From JACVRW01 sp963728155 (GTDB lineage Bacteria > Actinomycetota > Thermoleophilia > Solirubrobacterales > Thermoleophilaceae): a stretch of 64,000 nt of DNA. Location: positions 806,001 through 870,000 of the forward strand of contig CAVSJF010000006.1 in NCBI GenBank assembly GCA_963728155.1, given 5' to 3'. Positions within the stretch are counted from its first letter, which is position 1; every line of letters starts with the position of its first letter. This document shows, in pieces, positions 1-8,949 of the stretch. The position numbers were made by a program, and so were the translations under genes. A model generated the notes under the pieces. The model worked only from the letters and a program-made list of their open reading frames with translations, had not been told where the DNA came from and ran no database searches.

Positions 1-2
1 AG

Positions 3-1002
3 CACTACGCGGCGATCGAGAACGGCTTCCAGATCGGAGAGCGGATGGGACTCGAGGCCGCGGACCGCGTCTTCGTCTCGGTTCCGCTCTTCTGGGCCTA
101 CGGCGCGGTCAACGCGCTGCCGGCGACGCTCACCCACGGCGCCGCCCTCGTGCTCCAGGAGGCCTTCGAGCCGAGCGGCGCGCTCGACGCTGATCGAGCA
201 GCACCGCTGTACCGCCATCTACACCCTGCCCAACATGACCGCCGCGCTGCTGGGCGCCGGCTCCTTCGCTCCGGCGCGCGTGGCCTCGCTGCGCACCGGC
301 CTGACCCTCGGCACGGAAGCTGAGCTGAGGCGCTGCCTCGACGAGCTCGGGGTGGGCGGGATCTGCAACATCTACGGTGGCACCGAGACCTACGGCAACT
401 GCTGCGTGACTCCCACGGAGTGGCCGGCGGAGCGCCGCGTGGCCAGTCAGGGGCCGCCCCTGCCCGGCGTGCGGCTGCGGATCGCCGATCAGCAGACCGG
501 CGAGTTGCTCGGCCCGGGTGCCGTGGGCGAGATCGAGGTGACCGGCTACCTGGCGCGCGGCTATCTCGGCGACACGACGGGAGCGAGTGCCGCCTTCGGC
601 GCGGACGGCTGGTTTCGCACCGGGGACCTCGGCTTCCTGGACGAGGACGGCGCTCTGCACTTCAGCTCCCGGGCAACCGAGATGATCAAGACCGGAGGGA
701 TCAACGTCGCACCACGCGAGGTCGAGGAGTTCCTGGCGCTGCACCCAGCAGTTCGCAACACAGCGGTCGTCGGCGTGCCCGACGAGCGCCTCTCCGAGGT
801 CGTGGTCGCGTTCGTCGTGGCGCGTGACGGCGAGATGGTGTCGGAGGCGGAGCTGCGGACCTTCTGCTCCGAGCGGATCGCCGGGTACAAGGTGCCCGCC
901 CGCGTCCACCTGGTCGAGGAGCTGCCCGCCACGGACACCGGCAAACTGGCGCGGCGGCGCCTCGTCGAGCTCGACCAAGCGGCGACCGGGAGCGTGGCAT
1001 GA
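3..1002 (+). CDS. AMP-dependent acyl-CoA ligase, 5'-truncated, one frameshift
   Basis: This is the C-terminal part of an ANL-superfamily enzyme, which activates a carboxylic acid to acyl-AMP and then to the CoA thioester. The window begins inside the gene. Reading starts in frame 3 and moves to frame 1 near base 188, where one base appears lost or gained: the stretch before it ends in EPSGALD and the stretch after it resumes with LIEQHRCTAIYTLPNM. Visible motifs are YGGTETYG, the hinge region GWFRTGDLGFLDEDG, the MIKTGGINVAPREVEE segment and the C-terminal catalytic-lysine motif DTGKLARRRL. The stop overlaps the next start as ATGA, so it is coupled to the aldehyde dehydrogenase. The natural substrate cannot be read from sequence. 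Confidence 0.85.
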   Translation, partial: TTRRSRTASRSESGWDSRPRTASSSRFRSSGPTARSTRCRRRSPTAPPSCSRRPSSRAARSTLIEQHRCTAIYTLPNMTAALLGAGSFAPARVASLRTGLTLGTEAELRRCLDELGVGGICNIYGGTETYGNCCVTPTEWPAERRVASQGPPLPGVRLRIADQQTGELLGPGAVGEIEVTGYLARGYLGDTTGASAAFGADGWFRTGDLGFLDEDGALHFSSRATEMIKTGGINVAPREVEEFLALHPAVRNTAVVGVPDERLSEVVVAFVVARDGEMVSEAELRTFCSERIAGYKVPARVHLVEELPATDTGKLARRRLVELDQAATGSVA

Positions 1003-2397
1003 GCTCGGCCGTGGACACGGTGCCCGAGGCGTTCGTCGGCGGACGGCGGATGGCCCTCGACGATGCTGCCGCCACGATGGAGGCGGCGGTGGCCGGGGTG
1101 GTGGCGGCGCAGCCGGTCGTGCGCGGTCTGTCGAGCGCCGATCGAGCGGCGATCCTCGACCGCATGGCCGCACTGCTGCGCGAGGACATCGAGCAGCTGG
1201 CCGACGAGCTCGTGGCCGAGGCCGGCTTCCTGACCCGGCGCGACATGGTGCTGGAGGTCGAGCGTGCGATCGACGTGTGCACGCTCACCGCCGCGGCCAC
1301 GCGGGAAGGGTTCGACGAGATCGTGAACCTCGAGGCCTCGCCCCGCGGGCGCGACACCCTCGCCATCGTGCGGCGGGTGCCCCACGGTCCACTGCTCGCC
1401 ATCACCGCCTTCAACGGACCGATCCTGATCGCCACGAACAAGATCGCGGGAGCGATCGCCGCCGGCACGGGAGTGGTTCTCAAGCCGTCTCCCCGGGTAC
1501 CGCGGGCGGCCGTGGCGTTCGCGGAGCTCGTGGTCGCGGCCGGGCTGGCCGGCGGATGCCCTCGCCGTGCTGCCCGTGGGCAACGAGGAGACGATGGGTC
1601 TGGTGGCCGATCCGCGCCTGCCCGCCATCAGTTTCACGGGCGGCGACGTCGGCTGGGCTATCAAGGAGGCGGCGCCGCGCAAGCACGTCCACCTCGAGCT
1701 GGGCGGAGTCGGCGCGGTCCTGGTGGCGCCCGACGCCGACCTCGACGAGGTGGCCGAGCAGTGCGTGATCGGCGGTTTCGTTCGTTCGGGGCAAGCGTGC
1801 CTGTCGGTGCAGCGCATCTACGCACACGCCGACGTGCACGATGACCTCGTCGAGCGCCTCGCCGTCCGCGTCGCCGCGCTGGCCACCGGCGACCCGCGCT
1901 CACCGGACACCCAGGTCGGCCCGCTGGTGGACGACAGGGCGGCCGGGCGAGTCCAGGAGATGGTCGACGAGGCGGTACGCGACGGCGCGCGCCTGGTGTG
2001 CGGAGGGGATCGCGAGGACACCCTCGTCGCCCCGACCCTGCTCGTGGACACCCGCCCCGACATGGCCGTCCTACGGCGCGAGGTCTTCGGCCCCGTGCTC
2101 GCGGTCGCCCGAATCGAGGGGATGGCGGAGGGAGTGCGCGAGGTCAACTCCGTGGGCGGCGCGCTGAACGTCGGGGTGTTCACGCAGGACGTCGATCTCG
2201 CCCTGTCCCTCGCGGACGAGGTCGACGCCGGAGGCGTGATCATCAACGGGTCCAACGCCTGGAGAATCGACAACATGCCCTTCGGTGGAACGGGCAAGGC
2301 CGGTCTGGGCCGTGAGGGCGTGCGGGCCATGGTCGAGGAGATCACGGCGCCGAAGGTGATCGTGATCCGCCGGCGCGCCGGCGCGGGGCTCGCCTAG
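999..2397 (+). CDS. Aldehyde dehydrogenase family protein, frameshifted
   Basis: This is an NAD(P)-dependent aldehyde dehydrogenase that oxidises an aldehyde to its acid or acyl-CoA. The frame opens at ATG 999 and changes near 1552, between AAGLAG and DALAVLPVGNEE, by one base. The cofactor segment FNGPILIATNKIAGAIAAG, the general-base motif LELGG and the catalytic cysteine in SGQACLSVQR are all present, so the enzyme would be active if the frameshift is an error. Length after repair (about 465 residues) is normal for the family. It follows the ligase with an ATGA overlap. Its stop shares a CTAG tetramer with the stop of the convergent isomerase gene. Confidence 0.85.
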
Positions 2398-2672
2398 GCC
2401 TGCTCGAACGGGTGCGTGGCCAGCGCGGTCACGCCGATGTCGAGCCAGGGGAATAGGGGAAGCCCGCTGAGCTGCTCGTGCAGGTCAGCGGCGTCCTCGG
2501 CGACCCAGATCCCGACGCTCGCCGTCCGCCCGGGGACGCGCCATATCCGGGAGATGACCCCCCGCTCGCGCAGTGCCTGTGCGTAGGCGGCCTCCGCCGC
2601 GAGGAGCTCCGCCCGCTGCTCCGCTTGCATGTCGGGCGGGAGGCCCGTCTCTACCTCGACGAGAAACTCCAT
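2394..2672 (-). CDS. Muconolactone delta-isomerase-like protein
   Basis: This 92-residue protein matches the muconolactone isomerase family (ferredoxin-like, ring-forming small enzyme of the catechol branch of the beta-ketoadipate pathway). The N-terminus MEFLVEVETGLP, the central RERGVISRIWRVPGR and the C-terminal half GLPLFPWLDIGVTALATHP fit the family throughout. It is the last gene of the HyuAB operon, starting one base after the HyuB stop. No catechol dioxygenase or cycloisomerase is nearby, so it may isomerise a different lactone or unsaturated acid. Family assignment is firm; the reaction is inferred. Confidence 0.8.
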   Translation of the reverse strand: MEFLVEVETGLPPDMQAEQRAELLAAEAAYAQALRERGVISRIWRVPGRTASVGIWVAEDAADLHEQLSGLPLFPWLDIGVTALATHPFEQA

Positions 2673-2673
2673 C

Positions 2674-4848
2674 TCACCGTGCGGTCGTGCTCAGCTCACG
2701 CAGCCTGAAGTCGGAGACCGGCGCCTCGCCCCTGCGGACGAAGTCCATCCAGAGCGATCGGCCGGTAGCCGGGTCCAGGTACTGCCGGAACTCGAGATCG
2801 GGGTGGAGCCGGATCCACGGGCCCAACTCCTCGGCGCCGGGGCACCGGTACGGCGCGGCGTCGCGCCAGTCCTCGCCCAGCGGCCCGAGGATCGCGCCGC
2901 TCCGCGCGGCCTGGACGAGGATCTCGCCGCCGTCGGCCACGAGGTTGATGACGTCCGCCCAGCGCTTGACGACCGGCAGCTCCCGTGGCGAGTGGTCGTA
3001 GCCGCCGTCCTCCATCTCCACGAGGCGCCGCTGAAGCAGCTCCGCGCGCCGCTCAGCCGTCGCTGCGTCGTCGACCGCGCCGTCCTCGATCACCACGCCG
3101 TAGATATCCCGCGCGGCATCCAGGGTCACGCTGCCGCGGGTCACGTCGTCGAGCACGCGCTCCACCGGTCGGTCGATCGGATCGCCGTAGCCGCCGCCGT
3201 TCTGAGTGATGTGGTTGATGACGTCGTCGGCGTTGAGCGTGATGGTGCACTTGGCCTCGGGCAGCACCCGCTCGCCGCCGGCAGCCGGGATCGTCGCCAC
3301 ACCATCGCCGGCGGCGAACTGCTCGCGCCAGTGCGGCCCGATCGCGCACTCGTACCAGGCCGTGGCGCCGGGATGGCCGCCGAACAGGCCGATCGTGGTG
3401 GGTACCGTCATGCCCTGCGTCCCGCAGGTGGTAATCAACTCCTCGGTGTCGTACACCGCGAGCGCGAACTCGATGCCGTTGCCGCCTCGGTTGCGCCCGG
3501 CGCCGCCGGTGTCCTTGGCCTCGCGGCGCCACAGGTAGAACACGGGGTTGCGCGCCTCGGTCGTCTCCACGTCCATGAACTGGCTGGTGGGCACGATCAT
3601 CGATCCACCCGTGTCGCCGCCGTCGCGCCAGGCAAACGCGGCGCCACCCCAGCCCTGGGCGTCCATGAACATGTTCGCGAAGGGCTCGCCGAACTGGTTG
3701 CGCCCGCCGAACTGGCTCAGCAACCACCCGCCGTCGGGTGGGCCGCAGAGCATGTGCTGGTGGTCCTCGGAGAAGGCGAGCATCTTCATCATGCACGCCA
3801 TCGCGGTCTGGCTGCCGACCCACGAGCCCGCGACCGAGCCCGCTGAGATGGGCATGGGCGGATCGGCGCTGACGATGGAGTTCTCGGGGAAGCGCAGGTC
3901 TATGGGCCGCATCAGGCCGGCGTTCCACGGCAGGTCGGACCCGAAGGTGCCGAGCATGAGCGCTCCGATCGCCCCGAAGGTTCCCGAGGCCGACCCGTTG
4001 CCCATGCCGACCATCGCGGGATCGGTGCCGTCGTAGTCGAAGGTGAGGGTGTCGCCCTCCTTGGTCATCGTGCACACGACCTTGTAGAGCCGGTTCTCCC
4101 GGCCGTCGTGGTCCACGAAGCCGCTGTGGGCGAACACGCCGTCGGGAAGCTCGGAGATCCACTCGCGAAGGCGCGTCTCCGTGCGGTCGATCGTCAGCTC
4201 CATCGTTTGGGCCACCGCGTCGGCGCCGTATTCGTCGCACGCTTCGCGCAGGCGCTCCTTGGCCACGCGATGTGAGGAGAGAAACGCCGAGAAGTCGTTC
4301 GCGAGCATCGCCGGGAGCCGGGAGTTCGACATGATCGAATCCCAGAGCCCGCGGTTGGTCTTGCCCTGGTCGACCATGCGCGCCAGGGGGATGATCATCC
4401 CCTCCTGGTAGAGGTCGATCGCGTTGGGGCACCACGATCCGGGGTTCATCCCGCCGATGTCCATCACGTGGGCCATGCAGCCGGCCCAGGCGACGATCTG
4501 GCCGTCGTGGAAGTAGGGCGACACGAACTGCACGTCTGACTGGTGGATTCCCGCCCGGAACGGGTCGTTGCTCACGAAGGTGTCGCCCTCGTGGATGTCG
4601 TCGCCGAAGCGCTCGATCACGTCCTTGACGAGCAGCTGCATCACGAACATCGGCAGCGTGTAGAAGACCCCCGAGACCGCCATGTCGCCGTTGGCCGCCG
4701 CGATGCAGAAGTTGTAGTCCTGAGAGTGGACCACCGGCGAGCCCGACGCGTGCACGATCGTCGTCGATCCCTCCTCGTTGATCGACCAGAGCCGGTGCGA
4801 GATCACCTCGTAGGTGATCGGGTCGATGCTCACCGAGGTCTCAGCCAT
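2674..4848 (-). CDS. Hydantoinase B/oxoprolinase-family subunit (HyuB-1), acetone-carboxylase-like
   Basis: This is the B subunit of a HyuAB-type enzyme. The family includes N-methylhydantoinase, 5-oxoprolinase and the ATP-dependent acetone and acetophenone carboxylases. The start at 4848 was chosen because AGGAGG lies six bases upstream and the protein opens with the family signature ITYEVISHRLWSINEEG. Other hallmarks are VSNDPFRAGIHQSDV and MAHVMDIGGMNPGS. The last 100 residues or so, ending in LEFRQYLDPATGRSLWMDF, look like a degenerate acetone-carboxylase gamma (AcxC-like) tail. The protein has 724 residues. The start overlaps the end of HyuA-1 by 8 bases. Whether it hydrolyses a cyclic amide or carboxylates a ketone cannot be decided from sequence. 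Confidence 0.85.
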   Translation of the reverse strand: MAETSVSIDPITYEVISHRLWSINEEGSTTIVHASGSPVVHSQDYNFCIAAANGDMAVSGVFYTLPMFVMQLLVKDVIERFGDDIHEGDTFVSNDPFRAGIHQSDVQFVSPYFHDGQIVAWAGCMAHVMDIGGMNPGSWCPNAIDLYQEGMIIPLARMVDQGKTNRGLWDSIMSNSRLPAMLANDFSAFLSSHRVAKERLREACDEYGADAVAQTMELTIDRTETRLREWISELPDGVFAHSGFVDHDGRENRLYKVVCTMTKEGDTLTFDYDGTDPAMVGMGNGSASGTFGAIGALMLGTFGSDLPWNAGLMRPIDLRFPENSIVSADPPMPISAGSVAGSWVGSQTAMACMMKMLAFSEDHQHMLCGPPDGGWLLSQFGGRNQFGEPFANMFMDAQGWGGAAFAWRDGGDTGGSMIVPTSQFMDVETTEARNPVFYLWRREAKDTGGAGRNRGGNGIEFALAVYDTEELITTCGTQGMTVPTTIGLFGGHPGATAWYECAIGPHWREQFAAGDGVATIPAAGGERVLPEAKCTITLNADDVINHITQNGGGYGDPIDRPVERVLDDVTRGSVTLDAARDIYGVVIEDGAVDDAATAERRAELLQRRLVEMEDGGYDHSPRELPVVKRWADVINLVADGGEILVQAARSGAILGPLGEDWRDAAPYRCPGAEELGPWIRLHPDLEFRQYLDPATGRSLWMDFVRRGEAPVSDFRLRELSTTAR

Positions 4849-6997
4849 GTACGACCTCCTGCGCCTCCCGCTCAGAGTCCGGCGTAGCGCGCGCGGTGTC
4901 GATGAGTACGTTGCCGTGGGCGTCGACCTCGGCGTGCTGGCCGGGGCCGACCACGATGTTGGTGTCCGGCAGCTCGAAGATCGCCGGCCCATCGAAGGAG
5001 AGCCCGGGAGTCAGCGCGTCCTCGTCGTAGACGGCGGCGTCCATCCAGCCGCCGAAGTAGACGCGGTCGTGGCGCACGTGCTCGCGGTGCCCCTGCGGGA
5101 TCGTGTGACCGAGGCCCCCGCGCTCGGCCGCGGCGGTGACCACCACGCGCCAGGTGACGAGCTCGACGCCTGCCTCGGTGAACGCCGAGCCCTCGCCGAA
5201 GCGCAGCTCGTAGTTCTCGACGAACCGGTCGACCAGCCGGTCGAGCCCCTCCGCGGTGAGCGGGTACTCCGGGAGCTCGACCGTGAGCTCGTGGATCTGG
5301 AAGCGGAAGCGGATGTCCGCGAAGTAGTCGCTGCGCATGCCGGCCGGGTCGAGCTGCTGCTCGGCCAGGCGGCGCTTGGCCTCCTCCTCGACCCCGGCGA
5401 TCACCGCGTTGACCTCGCCGGCCTCGATGTGCCGCGACGCCCCGGAGCTTCCGGGCGGCGTGCGGAAGGCATGGCTGGCCTCGTGGGTCACGACGAGATC
5501 GGAGGCCCCGATGCCGAGCGCGGAGTGCACCGACGCCGTGACCGGGATCACGATCCTCTTGACGCCGAGGCCGGACCCGAACGCGTGCGCGTGGACCGGA
5601 CCGGCGCCGCCGAAGGCGACCAAAATGAAGTTCCGGGGGTCGTACCCCTTGTGAACCGTCGCCTGGCGGATCAGGTCGGCCATGCGCGAGTCGACGATCC
5701 GCTTGATGCCCTCGGCCGCGTCCTCGACGGACAGGCCGAGCGGCTCGGCGACCTTCTCGAGGATGGCCTGCTCGGCGGCGTCGCGCTCCAGCGTCTGGCG
5801 GCCGCCGAGAAAGCTCTCGGGATTGATCAGGCCCAGCACCACGTCGGCGTCGGTGACCGTCGGCTCGGTCCCACCGCGTCCGTAGCACGCCGGCCCCGGC
5901 ACCGCTCCCGCGCTCAGCGGGCCAACGTGCAGCTGTCCCGCCTCGACGCGGGCGATACTCCCGCCGCCGGCGCCGATGGTGTCCACTCCCACCGACGGCA
6001 CGGCGATCGGCTGGTGGGCCATCACCGTGGTGGGCTGAAGCAGCGGCCGCCCGTCCACCACGAGCCCGACGTCGAAGCTCGTGCCCCCCATGTCGGCGGT
6101 CACCACGTTGCTCTCCCCGATCTCCTCGGCCACCAGGCGGGAGCCGACGACACCCCCAACCGGGCCGGAAAGCAGGAAGGAGACCGGGTGGTCGGACGCG
6201 GTGCGCACCGAAGCGAGACCGCCGTTTGACTGCATCAGCAGCGGCTCGTGAGGCAGTCCGGCATCCCTGAGCGTGGAGTCCAGCGACTCGGTCACCGCCG
6301 ACACCTCCGGCCCGAGGTAGGCGTTTATCGCCGTCGTCATCATGCGCGAGTACTCGCCGATCCGGGGAAGCACGTCCGAGGATGCCGACACGTAGAGCTC
6401 CGGCGCCTCCTCCCGCGCTATCTCGACGACGCGGCGCTCGTGCTCCGGATGCTCGGTGCACCACAGCAGGCAGACGGCCAGAGCCTCGACCTTCTCGGCC
6501 ACCAGCTCGCGCACCGCCCGGCGCGTGGCCTCCTCGTCGAGCGGGCGCATCACCCGACCCCGGTAGTCGACGCGCTCGGGGATCTCGCGCACCAGCGTCC
6601 GCTCGATGATGCTCGGGTGCTTCTGGAGATGACGCCAGTTCTTGAGCTCGGACTCTTCCAGCCCGAAGCCCTTCATCCCGCGCATGATCGCGGCGGTGTC
6701 GCCGAAGCCTTCGGTGATCAACAGGCCGGTCTTCGCGCCGCGGCGCTGCAGCAGGCCGTTGGTGGCCACCGTCGTCCCGTGGGAGAAGACCCGGATGCCA
6801 CGGACGAAGTGGTCGAGCGGCACGCCGTGATCTCCCGCGGCGAGATCGAACGTGGCCAGTACGCCGTCGACCAGGTTCGCCGGAGTGGTGGGCGCCTTGT
6901 ACCGGCGCACCTCGCCCGACACCTCGAGAACGACGGTATCGGTGAACGTTCCTCCGATGTCGGAGGCGACGAAGAAGTCACCCGCCCGGACGCTCAT
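4841..6997 (-). CDS. Hydantoinase A/oxoprolinase-family subunit (HyuA-1)
   Basis: This is the ATP-binding A subunit partnering HyuB-1. It belongs to the ASKHA fold, with the phosphate-binding motif SDIGGTFTDTVVLE at residues 9-22, the second motif DMGGTSFDVGLVVDG and the adenosine-side segment FGGAGPVHAHAFG. The start at 6997 places the conserved motif close to the N-terminus; longer in-frame extensions run into the divergent promoter region. The protein has 718 residues, normal for the family. It is the first gene of the minus operon HyuA-HyuB-isomerase. A 16-bp palindrome lies 53 bases upstream, shared with the divergent LLM operon. Confidence 0.87.
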   Translation of the reverse strand: MSVRAGDFFVASDIGGTFTDTVVLEVSGEVRRYKAPTTPANLVDGVLATFDLAAGDHGVPLDHFVRGIRVFSHGTTVATNGLLQRRGAKTGLLITEGFGDTAAIMRGMKGFGLEESELKNWRHLQKHPSIIERTLVREIPERVDYRGRVMRPLDEEATRRAVRELVAEKVEALAVCLLWCTEHPEHERRVVEIAREEAPELYVSASSDVLPRIGEYSRMMTTAINAYLGPEVSAVTESLDSTLRDAGLPHEPLLMQSNGGLASVRTASDHPVSFLLSGPVGGVVGSRLVAEEIGESNVVTADMGGTSFDVGLVVDGRPLLQPTTVMAHQPIAVPSVGVDTIGAGGGSIARVEAGQLHVGPLSAGAVPGPACYGRGGTEPTVTDADVVLGLINPESFLGGRQTLERDAAEQAILEKVAEPLGLSVEDAAEGIKRIVDSRMADLIRQATVHKGYDPRNFILVAFGGAGPVHAHAFGSGLGVKRIVIPVTASVHSALGIGASDLVVTHEASHAFRTPPGSSGASRHIEAGEVNAVIAGVEEEAKRRLAEQQLDPAGMRSDYFADIRFRFQIHELTVELPEYPLTAEGLDRLVDRFVENYELRFGEGSAFTEAGVELVTWRVVVTAAAERGGLGHTIPQGHREHVRHDRVYFGGWMDAAVYDEDALTPGLSFDGPAIFELPDTNIVVGPGQHAEVDAHGNVLIDTARATPDSEREAQEVVHG

Positions 6998-7049
6998 CGG
7001 CCACTTTCTCTCAGCTTTCGCACCCAGCGACAAGCTCATCTTGGCGGGC

Positions 7050-7065
7050 TTAGCGGAAGCGCCAG
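7050..7065 (+). promoter_or_regulatory. Candidate operator site A (16-bp palindrome)
   Basis: TTAGCGGAAGCGCCAG lies in the divergent region between HyuA-1 (start 6997) and the LLM oxidoreductase (start 7101). It differs at one position from the best form found at 22943. Its right edge is 35 bases from the plus-strand start codon. It is read here as a regulator-binding site because of its recurrence at other 5' regions; the regulator is unknown. Confidence 0.6.
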
Positions 7066-7100
7066 GTGTCGCTCCGCTCCCAGTCCGGAACGCTCCCCGC

Positions 7101-8129
7101 ATGCAGATCGGCTACATGCTGCTGCCGCGCAGCCTCGACGCCACGCGCGCGGGCGCGCAGCTGGGCGAAGAGCTCGGGTTCTCCTGGGCCGGGGTGGCCG
7201 ACTCTCCCACCGTCTACCAGGAGTCCTACCTCCACCAGGTCGAGGCCGCCCACGTGACGGACCGCATGCGGATCAGCTCGATGGTGAGCCACGTTGTGGT
7301 GCGTCACCCGGTGATCCTGGCCAACCTCTGGGCCACGCTGCAGGAGATCAGCGGAGGACGAACGGTCGGCACGCTCGCCACGGGCAACAGCGCGGCGCGC
7401 GGCCTGGGAATGAAGCCGGCCACGATCGCCGAGCTCGGCGAGGCGGCCGAGGCGATCCGCGGGACCTGGCGCGGGGAGGGCGGCCCGTTTCGCGACTCGC
7501 GGATTCCCCCCACCGGCCTGGTGCGCGAGGGCTGCCCGATCATCATCAGCGCGGACGGGCCCCGCGCCGCGGCGCTGGCCGGTGAGCTGGGCGACGGACT
7601 CCTCTACGGCGGGACCATGGACCGCGACGTTCGCCGGCGTCGCCTCGAGTCCGGGCGCCGGTCCGAACATCAGGAGGCGTGGATCGCGCCCACGGTGTCC
7701 CTGGCGGAGACCCACTCCGACGTATCCGACGACCTCGGCGCGATGGTGGTGGCGATGGCCAACCGCGCGATGCGCGGCAACCTCGATGAGCGCAACGTGC
7801 CCTCCCCCGTCCAGGAGGACGTGCTCGAGATGCGCCGCGCCTACGACTACGGCTTCCACGCCGACAGCTCGCGGCCGCAGAACGTGGGGGTCGTGAGCGA
7901 GCGCCTGCGCGACTACCTGATCGACAGCCTGTGCCTGTGGGGCACAGAGGAGCGGTGGGAAGCGCTCCTCGGCGAGCTGGCCGACGAGGGCTGGACCGGC
8001 GTGATGCTCATCCTCGGCCAGGCCGAGCAGCTGAGCGTGTTGCGCGCGATCGGCGAGCGCCTCGAGCGCCTCGGCTACCTGACGCCCTCCTCCGCCGGCG
8101 TCGCGGGCGCATCGGGGGGCGGCGGATGA
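7101..8129 (+). CDS. LLM-class flavin/F420-dependent oxidoreductase
   Basis: This 342-residue protein belongs to the luciferase-like monooxygenase / methylene-tetrahydromethanopterin-reductase superfamily, which uses FMN or F420. The N-terminus MQIGYMLLPRSLD, the segment HPVILANLWATLQEISGGR and the glycine-rich VGTLATGNSAARGLGMKP are typical of the TIM-barrel cofactor pocket. In actinobacteria this subfamily is mostly F420-dependent, which is inferred here. The start at 7101 is the first ATG of the conserved barrel. It heads an operon with two MaoC-type genes (ATGA overlap), suggesting oxidation or reduction of a CoA thioester before hydration. Confidence 0.85.
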   Translation: MQIGYMLLPRSLDATRAGAQLGEELGFSWAGVADSPTVYQESYLHQVEAAHVTDRMRISSMVSHVVVRHPVILANLWATLQEISGGRTVGTLATGNSAARGLGMKPATIAELGEAAEAIRGTWRGEGGPFRDSRIPPTGLVREGCPIIISADGPRAAALAGELGDGLLYGGTMDRDVRRRRLESGRRSEHQEAWIAPTVSLAETHSDVSDDLGAMVVAMANRAMRGNLDERNVPSPVQEDVLEMRRAYDYGFHADSSRPQNVGVVSERLRDYLIDSLCLWGTEERWEALLGELADEGWTGVMLILGQAEQLSVLRAIGERLERLGYLTPSSAGVAGASGGGG

Positions 8130-8551
8130 CCGATAACGCCCCGGCACTCTCCAACGTCGCCTACGACGACCTCGAGATCGACCGCGTCCTGGGCCCCTAC
8201 GCCGAGCAGGTGCCGGAGTCGCTGGCGAGCTCGCTGGCCGGCTCGATCGGCGAGCCGAACAAGGTGACCAACGCGCCACCCGCGGTGTTCCCTGTCCTCT
8301 TCCTCAAGGCGCTGCGTCGCTCGATGGGCGGTATCCCGGCCGGGTCGGTGCTGGCCAAGCAGGAGCTCGAGTTCCACGCCGAGCTGCCCGTGGACAGCAC
8401 CGTGAACGTGACCACGTGGATCAGCGAGAAGTACCTGCGCCGCGAGCGCCCCTACGTCGTGATCGAGTTCGACATCCGCGACGAGAGCGATACCCAGGTC
8501 GTGACCGGGCGCAAGATCATCGTGTGGCCGACCGGGCCGGGTGAGCGGTGA
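8126..8551 (+). CDS. MaoC-like / FAS1-like dehydratase, N-terminal-type subunit
   Basis: This 141-residue hot-dog-fold protein resembles the non-catalytic half of heterodimeric enoyl-CoA hydratases. It contains VFPVLFLKALRRSMGG and the strand GSVLAKQELEFHAELPVDS, which correspond to the double-hot-dog core. It has no D-x-N-x-x-H catalytic motif. It overlaps the gene before and the MaoC gene after by four bases each, so the pair is probably made as a complex. A paralogous pair is at 44282-45126. In steroid degraders, paired MaoC-like subunits hydrate bulky enoyl-CoAs; a similar job is likely. Confidence 0.75.
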   Translation: MTDNAPALSNVAYDDLEIDRVLGPYAEQVPESLASSLAGSIGEPNKVTNAPPAVFPVLFLKALRRSMGGIPAGSVLAKQELEFHAELPVDSTVNVTTWISEKYLRRERPYVVIEFDIRDESDTQVVTGRKIIVWPTGPGER

Positions 8552-8943
8552 GCGCCCAGCCGGACGAGCTGCCCGAGATCGCCGACGACGTCGATCAGGG
8601 CGTGATCGACGCCTACGCCGAGCTGTCCGGCGACTACAACCCCCTTCACGTGGACGTGGAGGCCGGCAAGGCGGCGGGCTTCGGCGGCACGATCGCCCAC
8701 GGCCCGATCGCCCTCCAGGCGTTCTTCCGTGCGGCCACGGCGTGGACGGGAGCCGACGCGCTGCCGCCCGGCAGCACCGTCAAGGTCACCTATCGTGCCC
8801 CGGTCAAGCCCGGTGACCGGATCCGGTGTTTGACGAGCGAGATGAGCAGCGACGACGGCGTGGCGGCGATCGAGGCCGAGTGCGTCAATCAGGACGAGAC
8901 GACGGTCGTGTCCGTCGTGGCCTCGGTCCCCCGGCCGGGCTGA
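8548..8943 (+). CDS. MaoC family enoyl-CoA hydratase/dehydratase
   Basis: This 131-residue single hot-dog protein carries the hydratase-2 motif: YAELSGDYNPLHVDVEAG, with the catalytic Asp and His in DYNPLH, followed by GTIAHGPIALQAF. The predicted reaction is hydration of a trans-2-enoyl-CoA. It starts with GTG inside the stop of the preceding gene (GTGA overlap). It is the last gene of the LLM operon and stops six bases before the convergent CoA-transferase stop. The short length suggests that it needs the upstream partner to make a full active site. Confidence 0.83.
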   Translation: MSAQPDELPEIADDVDQGVIDAYAELSGDYNPLHVDVEAGKAAGFGGTIAHGPIALQAFFRAATAWTGADALPPGSTVKVTYRAPVKPGDRIRCLTSEMSSDDGVAAIEAECVNQDETTVVSVVASVPRPG

Positions 8944-8949
8944 GCGCCG

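Noticed and set aside
130..1173. Long minus-strand frame opposite the ligase and aldehyde dehydrogenase
   Set aside because: It is an Arg/Pro/His-rich antisense shadow typical of very GC-rich DNA; the plus strand carries conserved enzyme motifs.
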